Shown here: positions 52,670-62,142 of the stretch, piece after piece | Numbering within the stretch: the stretch's first letter is position 1 | Layout of the letters: each line of letters begins with the position of its first letter | NCBI GenBank assembly: GCA_905221615.1 | Contig: CAJNDT010005867.1 | Location: forward strand, 419,924 to 483,923 | Direction of reading: 5' to 3' | Length of the DNA: 64,000 bases | From: Symbiodinium sp. CCMP2592 | Taxonomy: Eukaryota > Sar > Dinophyceae > Suessiales > Symbiodiniaceae | Program-made: the position numbers and the translations under genes | Notes under the pieces: generated by a model | The model's input: only the letters and a program-made list of their open reading frames with translations | Database searches by the model: none | What the model was told of the DNA's origin: nothing

Positions 52670-53494
52670 TCAAGGCACTCTTGTCGTCTGCTCGGCAGTC
52701 TCGCCAGCAGTAGGCCGATCAAGAGGAACAAACAATGAGACCACTCGGGTCCTCGCATTTCTTGACAGTCTCGATGTCTGCCCAGTCGTTTTGATGGCCA
52801 GTGTCAATCTGCGACGGATCACTCGAATCGAAAAACATTGTACAGGTGAAGGAGCATCATCTGGGTGGCAGTAACAATCTCTCCACTCATGATGCATTCG
52901 TCGTATCCAATGACGAGGAAGCAGTATCCACCGGTCAGCAGTCCAGGGTGCTGCAGTCTCTGGATCCTTGCAACAACAACTCCTTCATTCTGCTGCAATG
53001 TTGCGGCAGTGACCGAAGGGCATTCTCCAACTCATGCTCCTCAACATTCCGACTCAGTCTCATTTGACGATCAAGCACTTCTGGCTCAACATCGGCCTTT
53101 CCAACGACCTCAGTCGGGTTATCGGACTTGCGGAATTCAGCAATTTCGTCATTCACAGCCTCAGACTTGTCACGTCCGATCAGTGGATCATATGGACGCG
53201 GTGCAGTCTTCTGCGCATGTCTCAGTTGTGGCTTGTGCTTCAAGCCGAATTCCACTCGTCCTCGTCATTCCTTGGGGTCTTTCGGTCTCGTGTTCTTCAT
53301 TGCCAGGAAATTCTCATCCCTGACAGTGACAGACGAGCCGTCCTTGTACTGCTTGTACGTCACTCGTTCACCAGTCAGTCTTGACCATTGACCAGTGATG
53401 GGCACTCGCGACTTGTTTGCCGGTTTGATTCTTGGATCCAACATTTCGTTATGCCACACTCGAACATGCCGAATCAATTCCAATTCAGACTCAT
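52670..53494 (-). pseudogene. Protease-integrase spacer of element C
   Basis: Broken charged sequence: 'ESELELIRHVRVWHNEMLDP' (53507-53265) and 'HAQKTAPRPYDPLIGRDKSE' with 'LSRNVEEHELENALRSLPQH' (53255-52935), in different frames. No catalytic motif is expected here. Confidence 0.6.
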
Positions 53495-54065
53495 TCACTT
53501 CCCACATGTCCGAGAGCGGTAGCCTTCTTTGGCCTTCATTCCTTGAGCAGCTGCAATCAGCGCTCCAATCTGGAACAAGTGGTCAGTCGAGCCGTCGTGC
53601 GTATCCGACACTCCACGCAACTTAACGGATCCAAGCTCATGCTCAGTCCCAGAAGTGGTTGGAAGACAACTCGCTGCCATCCTTGCCGCATCTGCCAAGG
53701 CATAGGGTATGACAGTCGGTGTCATATACACCAGTGTAGCTTGACGCGCAATCAGCACAGTGGTGTTGCCAGTTGGATCAATCAAGGCCAGGTAGTCCTT
53801 GGCCATTACCGTCCAGAAATCTTGCAACAACAGTCGGGAGACACTCAGCAACGGGAACGGTGTCCCAGTGCACACGTAACACTGCACGCTCAACGAGTGA
53901 CCGTTGCCACAATCAAGCTGCACAATCTTACGACCCTGAACATCCAATGTCTTTCCAGACAAGCTCCACAGTGAGGGGGCATTCTCATTCAACGGTAACA
54001 CCGGGTAGTCTGGAGCAAGCCATTCCGGACAGCAGTTCGCGCAAGCTCCACTGTCGAGCAGTATT
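53495..54065 (-). pseudogene. Aspartic protease of element C
   Basis: The active-site region near 54065-54010 reads 'LLDSGACANCCPEWLAPDYP' across a frame change with a stop near 54068. The frame 54001-53495 continues 'LWSLSGKTLDVQGRKIVQL', 'CYVCTGTPFPLLSVSRLLL' and 'DYLALIDPTGNTTVLI', typical of a retropepsin flap and spacer, then 'RMAASCLPTTSGTEHELGSV'. Confidence 0.65.
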
Positions 54066-54168
54066 CAAGACTTGCCTGCCTGCATGTGAAACTCGACCAG
54101 TCTGTCTTCACAACTCAGGTGATCAGTCTCAGACACATGTCGGCTAGGCACCGGAGGCACTCCAGCAC

Positions 54169-54765
54169 TCACAGCATGCAAGCTCCAAGGAACAGGTTCG
54201 TCATTAGTCCAGGTCTCGCGCCCCGAACAGTCCTGGATGAGCTTGCTGCAATCTGATCCTGAGCCTCGACAGTCACAGCCGCAACATTCTGTGATGGCTC
54301 ACTCTTGGTGGGATCCTGCGGGACATTCGCAGTGCCTTGCGAATCTGAAGATGCACTAGCGCTCGGCTGCTCTGCACTCCAGCGGTCCTGAGAACCCCAA
54401 GACCAGTCATCGGACCAGTAACTCCAGTCATCTTCGGACCAAGACCAGTCACCAAACCAATCATCGAGAGAACCAATCCATTCCTGACTCCAGTCATTCA
54501 TCACCATACCATCAGCATCATGGTTCCATTCCTCTTGATTTCCTTCCTGCTGTCCGTCTTCCTCAGTCAAAGCTGACATTCGTCTTTTACCTTTTAGGCA
54601 TTCCTTGCTCCAGTGGCCTGGATCTCCACACAGAAAACATCCTTGTCCTTTTGCTTGTCCTTTCATTCCTTTTCCTTTCTTTCCTTTGTATCCTTTGCTC
54701 TTTCCTTTGCCCTTTCCTTTGTACATTCCTTTTCCTTTGAACCCTTTCCCGTGGCCTTTGTACAT
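54169..54765 (-). CDS. Nucleocapsid-like region of element C with zinc knuckle and Trp/Asp repeat
   Basis: Open for 198 codons: a Lys-Gly repeat, the CCHC knuckle CFLCGDPGHWSKEC (intact), and an unusual Trp/Asp/Ser-rich stretch (DWFGDWSWSEDDWSYWSDDW, near 54470-54395). A spacer and 'RGARPGLMTNLFLGACML' follow. Nucleic-acid binding in origin; part of a Gag-protease polyprotein. Confidence 0.7.
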   Translation of the reverse strand: MYKGHGKGFKGKGMYKGKGKGKSKGYKGKKGKGMKGQAKGQGCFLCGDPGHWSKECLKGKRRMSALTEEDGQQEGNQEEWNHDADGMVMNDWSQEWIGSLDDWFGDWSWSEDDWSYWSDDWSWGSQDRWSAEQPSASASSDSQGTANVPQDPTKSEPSQNVAAVTVEAQDQIAASSSRTVRGARPGLMTNLFLGACML

Positions 54766-54779
54766 TTTCTTTTTCCTTT

Positions 54780-55390
54780 TCCTTTGTATCCTTTCCTTCC
54801 GTTCAGTGCTCCAATATCCATATCGACCGGACCGTCATTCCTGCTTGGCAAACGTCATCAGCAAATCACTGTCCAGGGGCACTCAAGTCGTCTTCTCATG
54901 TCTGTTCTTCAATATGACGAAATCACTCAAGTCACTCTCAAGATGATCACTCCGCAATCGAAAGGCAATGATCTCATTCAAGACATTCGTTGCACGAGCT
55001 CTGCTAGGCAGTGAGAACTGGTTGAACAGTCGACGCCAAATCTCAAAGCCATTCTCCGAGTCTTCACCCCTGACACTCGCTCTCGCAGCTCCATCAGTGA
55101 TCTGTGCCAACATGTATGCCAGTTGTTTAGCAAACAGTGACAATTGACAATTCTGTGTTCGTGTATGTTGTACATCGTAGGCCTCACACCGTCCATCAGT
55201 GACGATCTTTTGTGCGTTTGACTCAATCTCATCCATCAACATCTTGGCCAGTGATTTGTACAGTCCTGTCCAATTCACCGTGGTAAATCGGTGGAGGGAA
55301 CAGTTTGATTTCACCACCAATTCCTCTATCTCCGTTTCATTCTTTCTCACTCCTTCCCTATTCCCTGGTTCCAGAGCCGAAGCTCCGCTA
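54780..55390 (-). pseudogene. gag of element C
   Basis: The minus-strand frame 55422-54883 gives 'KQLAYMLAQITDGAARASV', 'GFEIWRRLFNQFSLPSRARA', 'NVLNEIIAFRLRSDHLESDL' and 'FVILKNRHEKTT', where the frame is lost. A short piece with VDMDIGALNGRKGYKGKG follows near 54830-54780. Copia capsid protein, co-linear with the gag of element A. The frame changes make it non-functional. Confidence 0.75.
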
Positions 55391-55393
55391 CCA
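55382..55393 (-). promoter_or_regulatory. Primer-binding site of element C
   Basis: Minus-strand TGGTAGCGGAGC directly after the LTR. Confidence 0.9.
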
Positions 55394-55589
55394 TGCAAAA
55401 TTCCACTATACAATCTCAACACTTACGAGCAACCAATCGAGATCAATCACTTTCCACAGTCACACAACACTTTTAATTCTTTTGTGCAACCAAGCAGTCG
55501 TCCAGTCTTGAGCCAATGCCATTCGGCACCGTTGCATTCACAAATGCATCGTGAACGTTAGGGGTGCGTTGGGCTCGTGTCATTCAACA
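55394..55589 (-). repeat. 5' LTR of element C
   Basis: On the minus strand it starts TGTTGAATGACACGAGCCCA and ends GGAATTTTGCA, with canonical TG...CA ends. It abuts a GA/CT tract on its outer side, as the LTR of A does. Confidence 0.85.
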
Positions 55590-55800
55590 GAGGGAGAGAG
55601 GGAGAGGGAGAAAGGGAGAGAGGGAGAGAGGGAGAGGCAGTTTCACACTCCTCCAAAGCCCCATCCAGCAAAGGGAGGGGGCCCCGGTGGACGGGCGGCT
55701 TTGCAGAACCTTATGCCCTGAATAAGAAGAAGGGAGAGAGGGAGAGAGGGAGACAGAGAGAGATAGAGCGGAAAAGAAAGGGAGAGAGGCCAATCCGCGT
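55590..55800. repeat. GGGAGA/GA tracts flanking element C
   Basis: Two purine-rich tracts, 55590-55640 (AGGGAGAG units, abutting the LTR) and about 55725-55790, separated by a GC-rich stretch. Confidence 0.85.
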
Positions 55801-56299
55801 TTTGTAGTGAGCTTGCCAAACAGGGGGAACCGTCAACAATATACTACTCTATACTCCGCTTGCTCATGGTGATCTGGTGCTCAAAGAAGGTGTAGTACCC
55901 CTGGTAAGTGATTGCCTTTCGGACTGTGAAGCATTGTACTCGCACATAGTATACTCTATTCTGCAAAACAGGGGGTGCGCAGTCGTCCTTTCACACTCCT
56001 CCAAAGCCACCAACAAATATCTGGGGGGCCTCTGCGGCCGGGGGGCTTCGAACACCCCTCATGCCCAGGGGATCATGGGAGAGAGGGAGAGGGGCAACAC
56101 AGAGCAAGAATCAACAGAAGAAGAGAAGGCAACTCCCCCAGTCTATTGCGGGCTGCGGCTCGAAGTGCGGCGCTAAAAGGCACGGATCACCCGCAATGCT
56201 CTGAGCGCGACGGAGGCAGGGTCGGGCCAGAGGCTGCCATTCCGTCGCTTGTCACGTCGTCTTTCCTTTTGCCCTCCGCCCTTTGGCTTGTTCGTGCAG
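55801..56299. other. Intergenic or intron sequence
   Basis: Contains a near-duplicate word, CACACTCCTCCAAAGCC at 55651-55667 and 55990-56006, and GGGAGAGAGGGAGAG at 56080. It ends with a pyrimidine-rich acceptor CTTGTTCGTGCAG at 56299. No gene seen before that. Confidence 0.5.
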
Positions 56300-57205
56300 G
56301 GTGTGGTGGCCTTCTCCGTGGCAGCGGCGCAGCAGCTGGGCTCTGTCGTCTCGGACGTGGCCCAGGCGCCAAATGTCGCCGTTCACCCTGACACTTTCTG
56401 CAAGTTCGAAGGCGGCCGGAAGCTTCACCAGCAAGCTGATGGGCCTTGGCGTCTTCCTCGCTCAGGAGTCTCAGGCCGGGGTCAAGCTAAGGAGTGCAGG
56501 GAAGAATTTCCGGGCTCTGCTCAGGTTTGGGCCGAGAGGGGCTCGGGCCTCGGTGCTCCGGTGCTCCGGCGCTCCGGCACTGAGTCTCGAAGCTTTTCAG
56601 CTCAGGAAGCCAGGGCCTGGAAACCTTGAAGGCCAGGGCGGCCAGGGCTTCAAGCCGAAAAAAGGGGTGAGTTTGGAGCGTCTCAGGCCTTCGTCGATGA
56701 TGGCGGAGGCCGCCGCGGCTGTGGCGGCAGCAGTGGTGGCGTAGGGTCGTCACGTCGTCTAATCGTGTAGCTACGGTCTCGAAGGCGAAGGCGAAGAGAA
56801 GAGCGTGAAGGACTTCAAGCAGGCGAGGGGAACGTTTGAAGCCGCGACCGGGCTGGGCTGTGTGTTCCTGTGCAGTGTGTCTATACTGCTGTCCCAGGCG
56901 TGGGCCGAGAAGCGTGCGGCTGCCTAGAGTTTAGCGAACTGTGTCATGCTTCCGGCCGTTGAAGTGGCGACTGTGTACGCCTTGGTCCTTCTGAGGTGCC
57001 CTGGCCACCAAGAGCTTGGAGGAGCTGAGACAGGCCGGCATCTGTGAAAGGAAGGGGAGGGAGGGCGGGGCGCGATTCAATGCAGCACGATGCCTGCGCT
57101 ATGCTTTGTGCATAGACGGTGCTTCTGTGCCAGGCCAGGAAGGACCTCGAGGAGGCCTTGGCGAAGGAGCGTGAGGAGCAGGAGCTCGAGGACTCGGAGA
57201 ACTGA
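56300..57205 (+). CDS. Multi-exon host gene, unknown product
   Basis: Putative exons follow acceptor-like sites. From 56300: 'GVVAFSVAAAQQLGSVVSDV' and 'AQAPNVAVHPDTFCKFEG'. From about 56771: 'YGLEGEGEEKSVKDFKQARG'. From 57134, after TGTGCCAG: 'ARKDLEEALAKEREEQELED' and SEN-stop (TGA 57203-57205), a clear coiled-coil C-terminus. Intervening sequence is GC-rich with stops in frame. Exact donors are uncertain because dinoflagellates use non-GT donors. No known domain recognised. Confidence 0.45.
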
Positions 57206-58062
57206 GGCCGAGGGCCGCACTCTCCGCTCTGCGCTGAAGAGAGCGCATCTCACCGAGCCAGCCGAGCCGAGCCGCGAGCGCACGCGGTGCGGCTTCGGTG
57301 GCAGCAATTTTTCAGCGCCGTTACGGCGCTCCACCGGTCAGAAACAGGGAGCAAGAAAACGGGGAAGCCTGGAAGCCTTCTCGAAGCTTCGCATTCAGTT
57401 TCTGCCTGCAGCCTGCATGCTCCGCCCTGTGGAATTCCTTCTTCGACTCTCAACTTAGAGTTGGAGTCTACGCAGAGCTCAGCTTCCTGCGGCATGACAT
57501 CCCTCCGCGTCGAAACGCGAGCGCACGCCGCGAGCGGAGCGGAGTGGCGAGCACGCACCATCCCACCAAAGTGCCCGCGGGCAACTGGAACTGAGCCTTC
57601 CTTGACTATTGTAGCCGTACTGCCGTACTGCCGTACTGGCAGTGGCGATCGGAAAGGCAGCTGACTATGCTATGGCGAATGCAAATTGAATCTTGCACAT
57701 CAGCCGGAAAGGTTGCGCTTCAGCGGAAGCGACTAAAGAGTTCCAGTGGTACATGTCAAACGCAAACCTTCTTGTGATTTGTCACGTACATGTGAACATG
57801 TGCTTCTGTGTCCTGGTTAGGGTTCACGCCAACTTTGTCTCACTTACGCAGCTTGACAGCTCAAGACCGACCTTGCATCAGGTCCAGCAAAAGGTCCGCT
57901 AGCGCCTGGGGGTTCTAGTGTTGCCTTTCCGCTGAGCGTCAAACTAACGGCATTAATCTCTGATCGTTCTTGCTCTGCTTGCTTGCTTGCTTGCTACGAT
58001 CTACGATTGGTTGCCCCGAGCTTTGTGACCGAGAGTTAAGTGGATTCCTTTGCTTTTCACAG
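57206..58062. other. Intergenic or intron sequence before the methyltransferase-like element
   Basis: No convincing coding sequence. GCTTGCTTGCTTGCTTGCT repeat at 57976-57995. It ends with GGATTCCTTTGCTTTTCACAG (to 58062), a textbook 3' splice acceptor in front of an in-frame coding block. Confidence 0.5.
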
Positions 58063-58539
58063 GTTGAGGCTAGCGGAAGTCTCGCTCCCCCGTGGACCCT
58101 GGTGCTATCCTACGAGAACGCTATCCGGAAGCAGGCCTACAAGCAGATGGTCCTCAAGGGGATAGCCTTCGCGGACGCGCTAGTCCAGTCCTGGAAGGAC
58201 GCGGCTACCAAGGAGCGGCACTTCACGACTCCGTTGTCCCTCTGTGCTAAGAGGCCGCAGCCCTGGAACTGGGATAGCACCAGCGCCCAGCCGGCTAAGC
58301 CCAAGAAGGGCAAGGGCAGAGGCAAGGGCAAGGACGGCAAGGATAGCAACAAGAAGGCTAAGACCGGCACCTTCCATCGCACCGAGGATGATAAGCCGAT
58401 TTGTTTTCGGTTTAATTTGAAAGGTGGCTGCAAGAAGGGGGATAAGTGCCACTTCGTGCATGTCTGCACGAAGTGTCGGGGACCGCATTCGGCTATCAAC
58501 TGCCCCGGCGCGGCTACGCCGTCGACAGCGGCTAACTGA
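58063..58539 (+). CDS. Gag-like C-terminal part with CCCH zinc finger
   Basis: 'ASGSLAPPWTLVLSYENAIR' and 'FADALVQSWKDAATKERHF' are helical. A Lys-Gly repeat (KGKGRGKGKDGKDSNKKAKT) follows, then a CCCH finger C-FRFNLKGG-C-KKGDK-C-HFVH and a second Cys pair CTKCRGPHSAINC. It ends at TGA 58537-58539. The downstream pol is in the same frame after this stop. RNA binding is the likely role. The start is inside the element family's Gag; the N-terminal part may be the piece at 24944-25541. Confidence 0.7.
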   Translation, partial: VEASGSLAPPWTLVLSYENAIRKQAYKQMVLKGIAFADALVQSWKDAATKERHFTTPLSLCAKRPQPWNWDSTSAQPAKPKKGKGRGKGKDGKDSNKKAKTGTFHRTEDDKPICFRFNLKGGCKKGDKCHFVHVCTKCRGPHSAINCPGAATPSTAAN

Positions 58540-61500
58540 CTCCCGGACCCAGCGCCGGCTACTTCGGCTACACCTGAGGCGGCACCTCCACACCGGCGGC
58601 TACAAGCTCTCTACCTCTTCTCGGGAAGAGAAAGGCTAGGTAGCTTCCAAAGCCACCTCCGCCGGCTAGTCTCTTCCTACGGGCTCGATATAGATATATG
58701 TTGTGTGGATCTGGCGAGGAGTCCGCCCATCGACCTGGCTACTTCCAAGGAGAGGGCGAGGTACCTCCACAAGGTTCAATCGGGCCACTACGACATCGTG
58801 GCGATTTCTCCCCCTGTGGCGACGTTCTCTAGGGCGAGCTCGGCCAACCGCAAAGGTCCCCGGCCAGTCCGAAGCTTTGACGAGCCCAGAGGATTGGCTA
58901 CACTCACGGCCAAGGAGAGAGACCGGGCTATTCTTGGCAACATTTTTGCTGACTTTTCTTTTGAAGTAGCTAGTGCAGCGCTTTCCTCGGCTACCTTCTT
59001 CGTCCTGGAGCAGCCAGAAGACCTGGGGGCTATGACGGCGGGCCCCCACAAAGGCCGGCGACCGGCCAGCATGTGGCAATGGGAGGCTCATGCACGGCTA
59101 GTTGGCCTCGGGCTACGTTCGGTGGCCCTGCACCTGGATAACTTCGGGGCTCCCTCGGCGAAACCGACACGACTGCTACTCAAGTCGCCTCTGGAAATGC
59201 CGGCTACCGTGCACGAGGGCCTCCCCGCTTTCGACAATGATGGCTACTATCTGGGCCCCTTGCCGACGGCGGCTACTTCCTCGACGCCGCACAGCCCCAT
59301 GCTGGCTAAGGAGACGCTTGGCGAGTGGCCCTCGAACTTCTGCCGCTGGCTAGCACAGTTGGCCCTGGCAACCTGCACGGCTACTGCTCCGACTGCCTCC
59401 GGAGAGGGGGTACCGACTGTGCAGGATAAGGTGAATTCCGGCGACCTCGACTATGTTACAAACCAACCAGAGGGCCCACGGCTACATGGTGGCACGGGAC
59501 CCCCCCGCCGATGCCACCAAAACGACGGGATAAAGGAGTTCCACGACGGTGGCGGGCTATGCTCTCCTGGGCGCTGGCCCCGACACTCTCGTGGACATGC
59601 CGCGGGCGAGTCCTGGGACTGGCTGAGGGCTAAGATCCGGGAGATGGTAACCAAGCGAGTGGGATCCGAGAACGAGCTGGAGAAGGAGGCCTTCCGAATG
59701 GCTATGGGAGGCGAGTCGGCCTGCAAGCTCGTCCGGGATAGCCAACTACACGAGGAGCTATTGCAACTCCTGCAAGTTTGGATAGAAGGTCAGGATCTCA
59801 GCGAACCAGGCCTACTGGATATTCCGCCTGGGCAGCCCCTTCGTCTACGGCTACTTCGTGCGATCCTCGAGGCGGCAGGCGATCCGGATAGGGACTTCCT
59901 CCGTCGGGCCGAGGAGGGACTCCCACTTGGGATATTGGAGGGGCTACCCAGAACACCGCACGTGTTCGAGGAGCAATCCTCCTGGAGGCTAGACAACGCC
60001 CCTTGGGAGCCGGCGCTAGCATGGGTCCCGAATTATTCCTCGGTTAGCGACCACAGGGATTTTGTGCGGGCTAAGTTCGACGAGGACGTCGAGGAAGGCC
60101 TCATGGAGAGGATGACCCTCGGCGAGTTCAAGGCGAGGTTCGGCGAGGACCGGGCTATCGCCTCCCTGGCCGTGATAGTCGAGGACGAGGAGAAGGACAA
60201 GAAGCGGATAATCCACGACGCGACCCACGGCGTCCGGGTGAACCACCGGATACGCTGCCGGGATAAGATCCGGGCGCCAGGGGCTAGAGAAAAGAAGCAG
60301 ATCCTCCGAGAGCTGATACGCTGTGGCGAGATTGCCTTTTCGGTCGTGGGGGATATCTCGAAGGCCCATCGGAGATACAAACACCAGGCTAGCGAGCACG
60401 GCTTCATGGGCTGCCAGATAGACACCGAGGAGACGATCCCCGGGGACCCGGATAGCCAGATCGTCTACGTCAACAAAGTGGGCACGTTCGGACTCTCGCC
60501 GGCTAGCTACTGGTGGACCCGGATAGCCGCATGTGGGCTACGGGCAACCCATCATCTGTTGGGCCCTGGCTATCCCATCGACCTCCTTCTATATGCCGAT
60601 GACCTCGAGGCCCTGGGGATAGGAACGGAGGGGAGGAAGGGTATCCCGTTGAGCTACCTTTTCCTCTCTGTTCTGGGATATCCTTTCAAATGGGCGAAGA
60701 CTCGGGGTGGCTATAGGGTGGAGTGGCTGGGAATGGAGACGGAGTACTCCTCCTACAGGCTAGGGATGTCCAAGAAGCGGGCGTCCTGGCTATCGGCTTG
60801 GCTAAACGACAGGGTGACCTTCGGCAAGGTCACGGCCAAGGAGATGCAGCAAGGGCTAGGTCGGCTAGGCTTCGCTGCGATAGCCTTAGATTGGCAGAGG
60901 CCCTTCTTGGGGCCGCTCCACGCGTGGAGCGCAGCCATTCAAGGGAAGTCCGGCTACCTCATCATCCCGACGATGCTCCGGGTGCTGATGCGGTGGCTAG
61001 CCGACAAGCTTGACCAAGGAGAGAGGCTACAGCGTCCCGTGACCCTCTACGCCGGGCTACCTCCACTGAGCTTTTTCACGGATGCTAAAGCTGAGTCCGA
61101 TAGGGCCTGGATAGGTGGCTTCCTGGAGATTTCCGGAGGGAAGCCAGGTCCCTGGTTTTCCTTAGAAGTGGATAGGGCCTGGGCTCCGTGGGCCTTTGCT
61201 AAAGGCGACCCCAAGAAAGTGATAGCTGCGCTAAAACTGCTAGCGACCCTCGTGGGGATACGTCTCTGGGTCCCCGAGGGCGAGGATAGGAAGACCTCGC
61301 GAGTGGCCATCCGCGGCTATACGGATAACAAGTCCAATGAGGCACTTGTGAAGAAGGCTATGACGACCAAGTATCCCTCCATGCTAGTTTTAATGGAGAT
61401 AGCAGAAGAGCTATCCCAGAAAAAATGTGAGCTACAGCTCCAGTGGATACGGAGAGACATCAACCAGCTAGCGGATGACCTCACGAACGAGGAGTTCAAG

Positions 61501-61677
61501 GAATTCGATCCCTCTCAGAGGATAGATCTGAAAGGAGAGGAATTCCAGTGGCGTGTTCTGGGCCGGCTACTCGCGCATGCAGATAGCTTCTACCAGGAGC
61601 TAGGCACGCGAAAGCGAGGGACCCCGGATAGGGTGTCCAAGTTTAGCCGTAAGGCCAGAAAGCTAGATCCCTGGTAG
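58540..61677 (+). CDS. Methyltransferase-like / reverse transcriptase / RNase H polyprotein
   Basis: Open for 1,045 codons after the UGA. Residues about 20-240 resemble a C5 cytosine methyltransferase: LYLFSGRERLG (SAM-binding motif I position), CCVDLA, HYDIVAISPPVATFSRA (motif IV, where the catalytic Cys of PPC is Val; codon 58816-58818), FFVLEQPEDLG (motif VI position) and NFGAPSAKPTRLLL. RT: 'KRIIHDATHGVRVNHRIRC', VVGDISKAHRRYKH, FGLSPASYWW, YADD (60592-60603) and WLGMETEY. RNase H: FFTDAKAES, RGYTDNKSNEAL and WIRRDINQLADDL. The RT/RNase H style is closest to DIRS/Gypsy rather than to the copia elements here. The methyltransferase is probably catalytically dead in this copy. Confidence 0.75.
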   Translation, partial: LPDPAPATSATPEAAPPHRRLQALYLFSGRERLGSFQSHLRRLVSSYGLDIDICCVDLARSPPIDLATSKERARYLHKVQSGHYDIVAISPPVATFSRASSANRKGPRPVRSFDEPRGLATLTAKERDRAILGNIFADFSFEVASAALSSATFFVLEQPEDLGAMTAGPHKGRRPASMWQWEAHARLVGLGLRSVALHLDNFGAPSAKPTRLLLKSPLEMPATVHEGLPAFDNDGYYLGPLPTAATSSTPHSPMLAKETLGEWPSNFCRWLAQLALATCTATAPTASGEGVPTVQDKVNSGDLDYVTNQPEGPRLHGGTGPPRRCHQNDGIKEFHDGGGLCSPGRWPRHSRGHAAGESWDWLRAKIREMVTKRVGSENELEKEAFRMAMGGESACKLVRDSQLHEELLQLLQVWIEGQDLSEPGLLDIPPGQPLRLRLLRAILEAAGDPDRDFLRRAEEGLPLGILEGLPRTPHVFEEQSSWRLDNAPWEPALAWVPNYSSVSDHRDFVRAKFDEDVEEGLMERMTLGEFKARFGEDRAIASLAVIVEDEEKDKKRIIHDATHGVRVNHRIRCRDKIRAPGAREKKQILRELIRCGEIAFSVVGDISKAHRRYKHQASEHGFMGCQIDTEETIPGDPDSQIVYVNKVGTFGLSPASYWWTRIAACGLRATHHLLGPGYPIDLLLYADDLEALGIGTEGRKGIPLSYLFLSVLGYPFKWAKTRGGYRVEWLGMETEYSSYRLGMSKKRASWLSAWLNDRVTFGKVTAKEMQQGLGRLGFAAIALDWQRPFLGPLHAWSAAIQGKSGYLIIPTMLRVLMRWLADKLDQGERLQRPVTLYAGLPPLSFFTDAKAESDRAWIGGFLEISGGKPGPWFSLEVDRAWAPWAFAKGDPKKVIAALKLLATLVGIRLWVPEGEDRKTSRVAIRGYTDNKSNEALVKKAMTTKYPSMLVLMEIAEELSQKKCELQLQWIRRDINQLADDLTNEEFKEFDPSQRIDLKGEEFQWRVLGRLLAHADSFYQELGTRKRGTPDRVSKFSRKARKLDPW

Positions 61678-61693
61678 CCTGAGTGGCGATGCG

Positions 61694-61895
61694 TGGGGAT
61701 AGATGGCCGAAGGCTATCAGTTATCTCCAGGCAACCTGGGATAGTTGCCACTCCAGACAAAAGAACGTCCGTGCTAGCTGTGTTGCTTGTTCGTCTGGTC
61801 GTCGCTCGGCTAGCTCGCTAGCTATCTACTTTTGTACTACTATCGTCCTGGTGGAGATCCGGGGATGGTGGTGGGATATAGGAGCTAGTGCACGT
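61694..61895 (+). repeat. Split direct repeat, copy 1
   Basis: TGGGGATAGAT...GCTAGTGCACGT, 202 bp, beginning 17 bases after the pol stop. It contains the hairpins GATGGCCGAAGGCTATC (one mismatch) and CCAGGCAACCTGG. Confidence 0.92.
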
Positions 61896-62142
61896 ACCTC
61901 GTGACGAGGAACGAGTTACGACTATGTGTGCTAGCTTACCTATTACTACTCGAAGCTATCGAAGGTAGCTTCGCTAGAAACGAAGTTTCGTTCGCTATCG
62001 TCGCTCGCAGGAGAGTTGCCTCTGACATGCGAAGACAGGATAGCTGTGACTTGGAATGGCTACGACGGTGTGTGACCGTTGCCATTCTGGATAAAGTCCC
62101 CCATCAGGGGGGGTAATTTTGAAGTACCCACCCTGCCCACCC
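61896..62142 (+). repeat. Inter-repeat segment rich in hairpins
   Basis: 247 bp between the direct repeats. Perfect stems: CCTCG-TGA-CGAGG; CGAAGCTA...TAGCTTCG; GAAAC-GAA-GTTTC; CCCCC-ATCA-GGGGG. This would be the A2 segment in a split-repeat element. No second copy (A1) was recognised in the window. Confidence 0.7.

Larger units (their letters stand above)
51921..55589 (-). mobile_element. Element C: copia-like element, truncated in integrase
   Basis: Minus strand. The 5' LTR is 55589-55394, followed by primer site, gag, Lys-Gly repeat with zinc knuckle, protease and integrase N-terminal half; sequence then ends without RT, RNase H or 3' LTR. It is the family that supplied the LTR and gag of element A. 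Frames are broken in several places. Confidence 0.85.
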
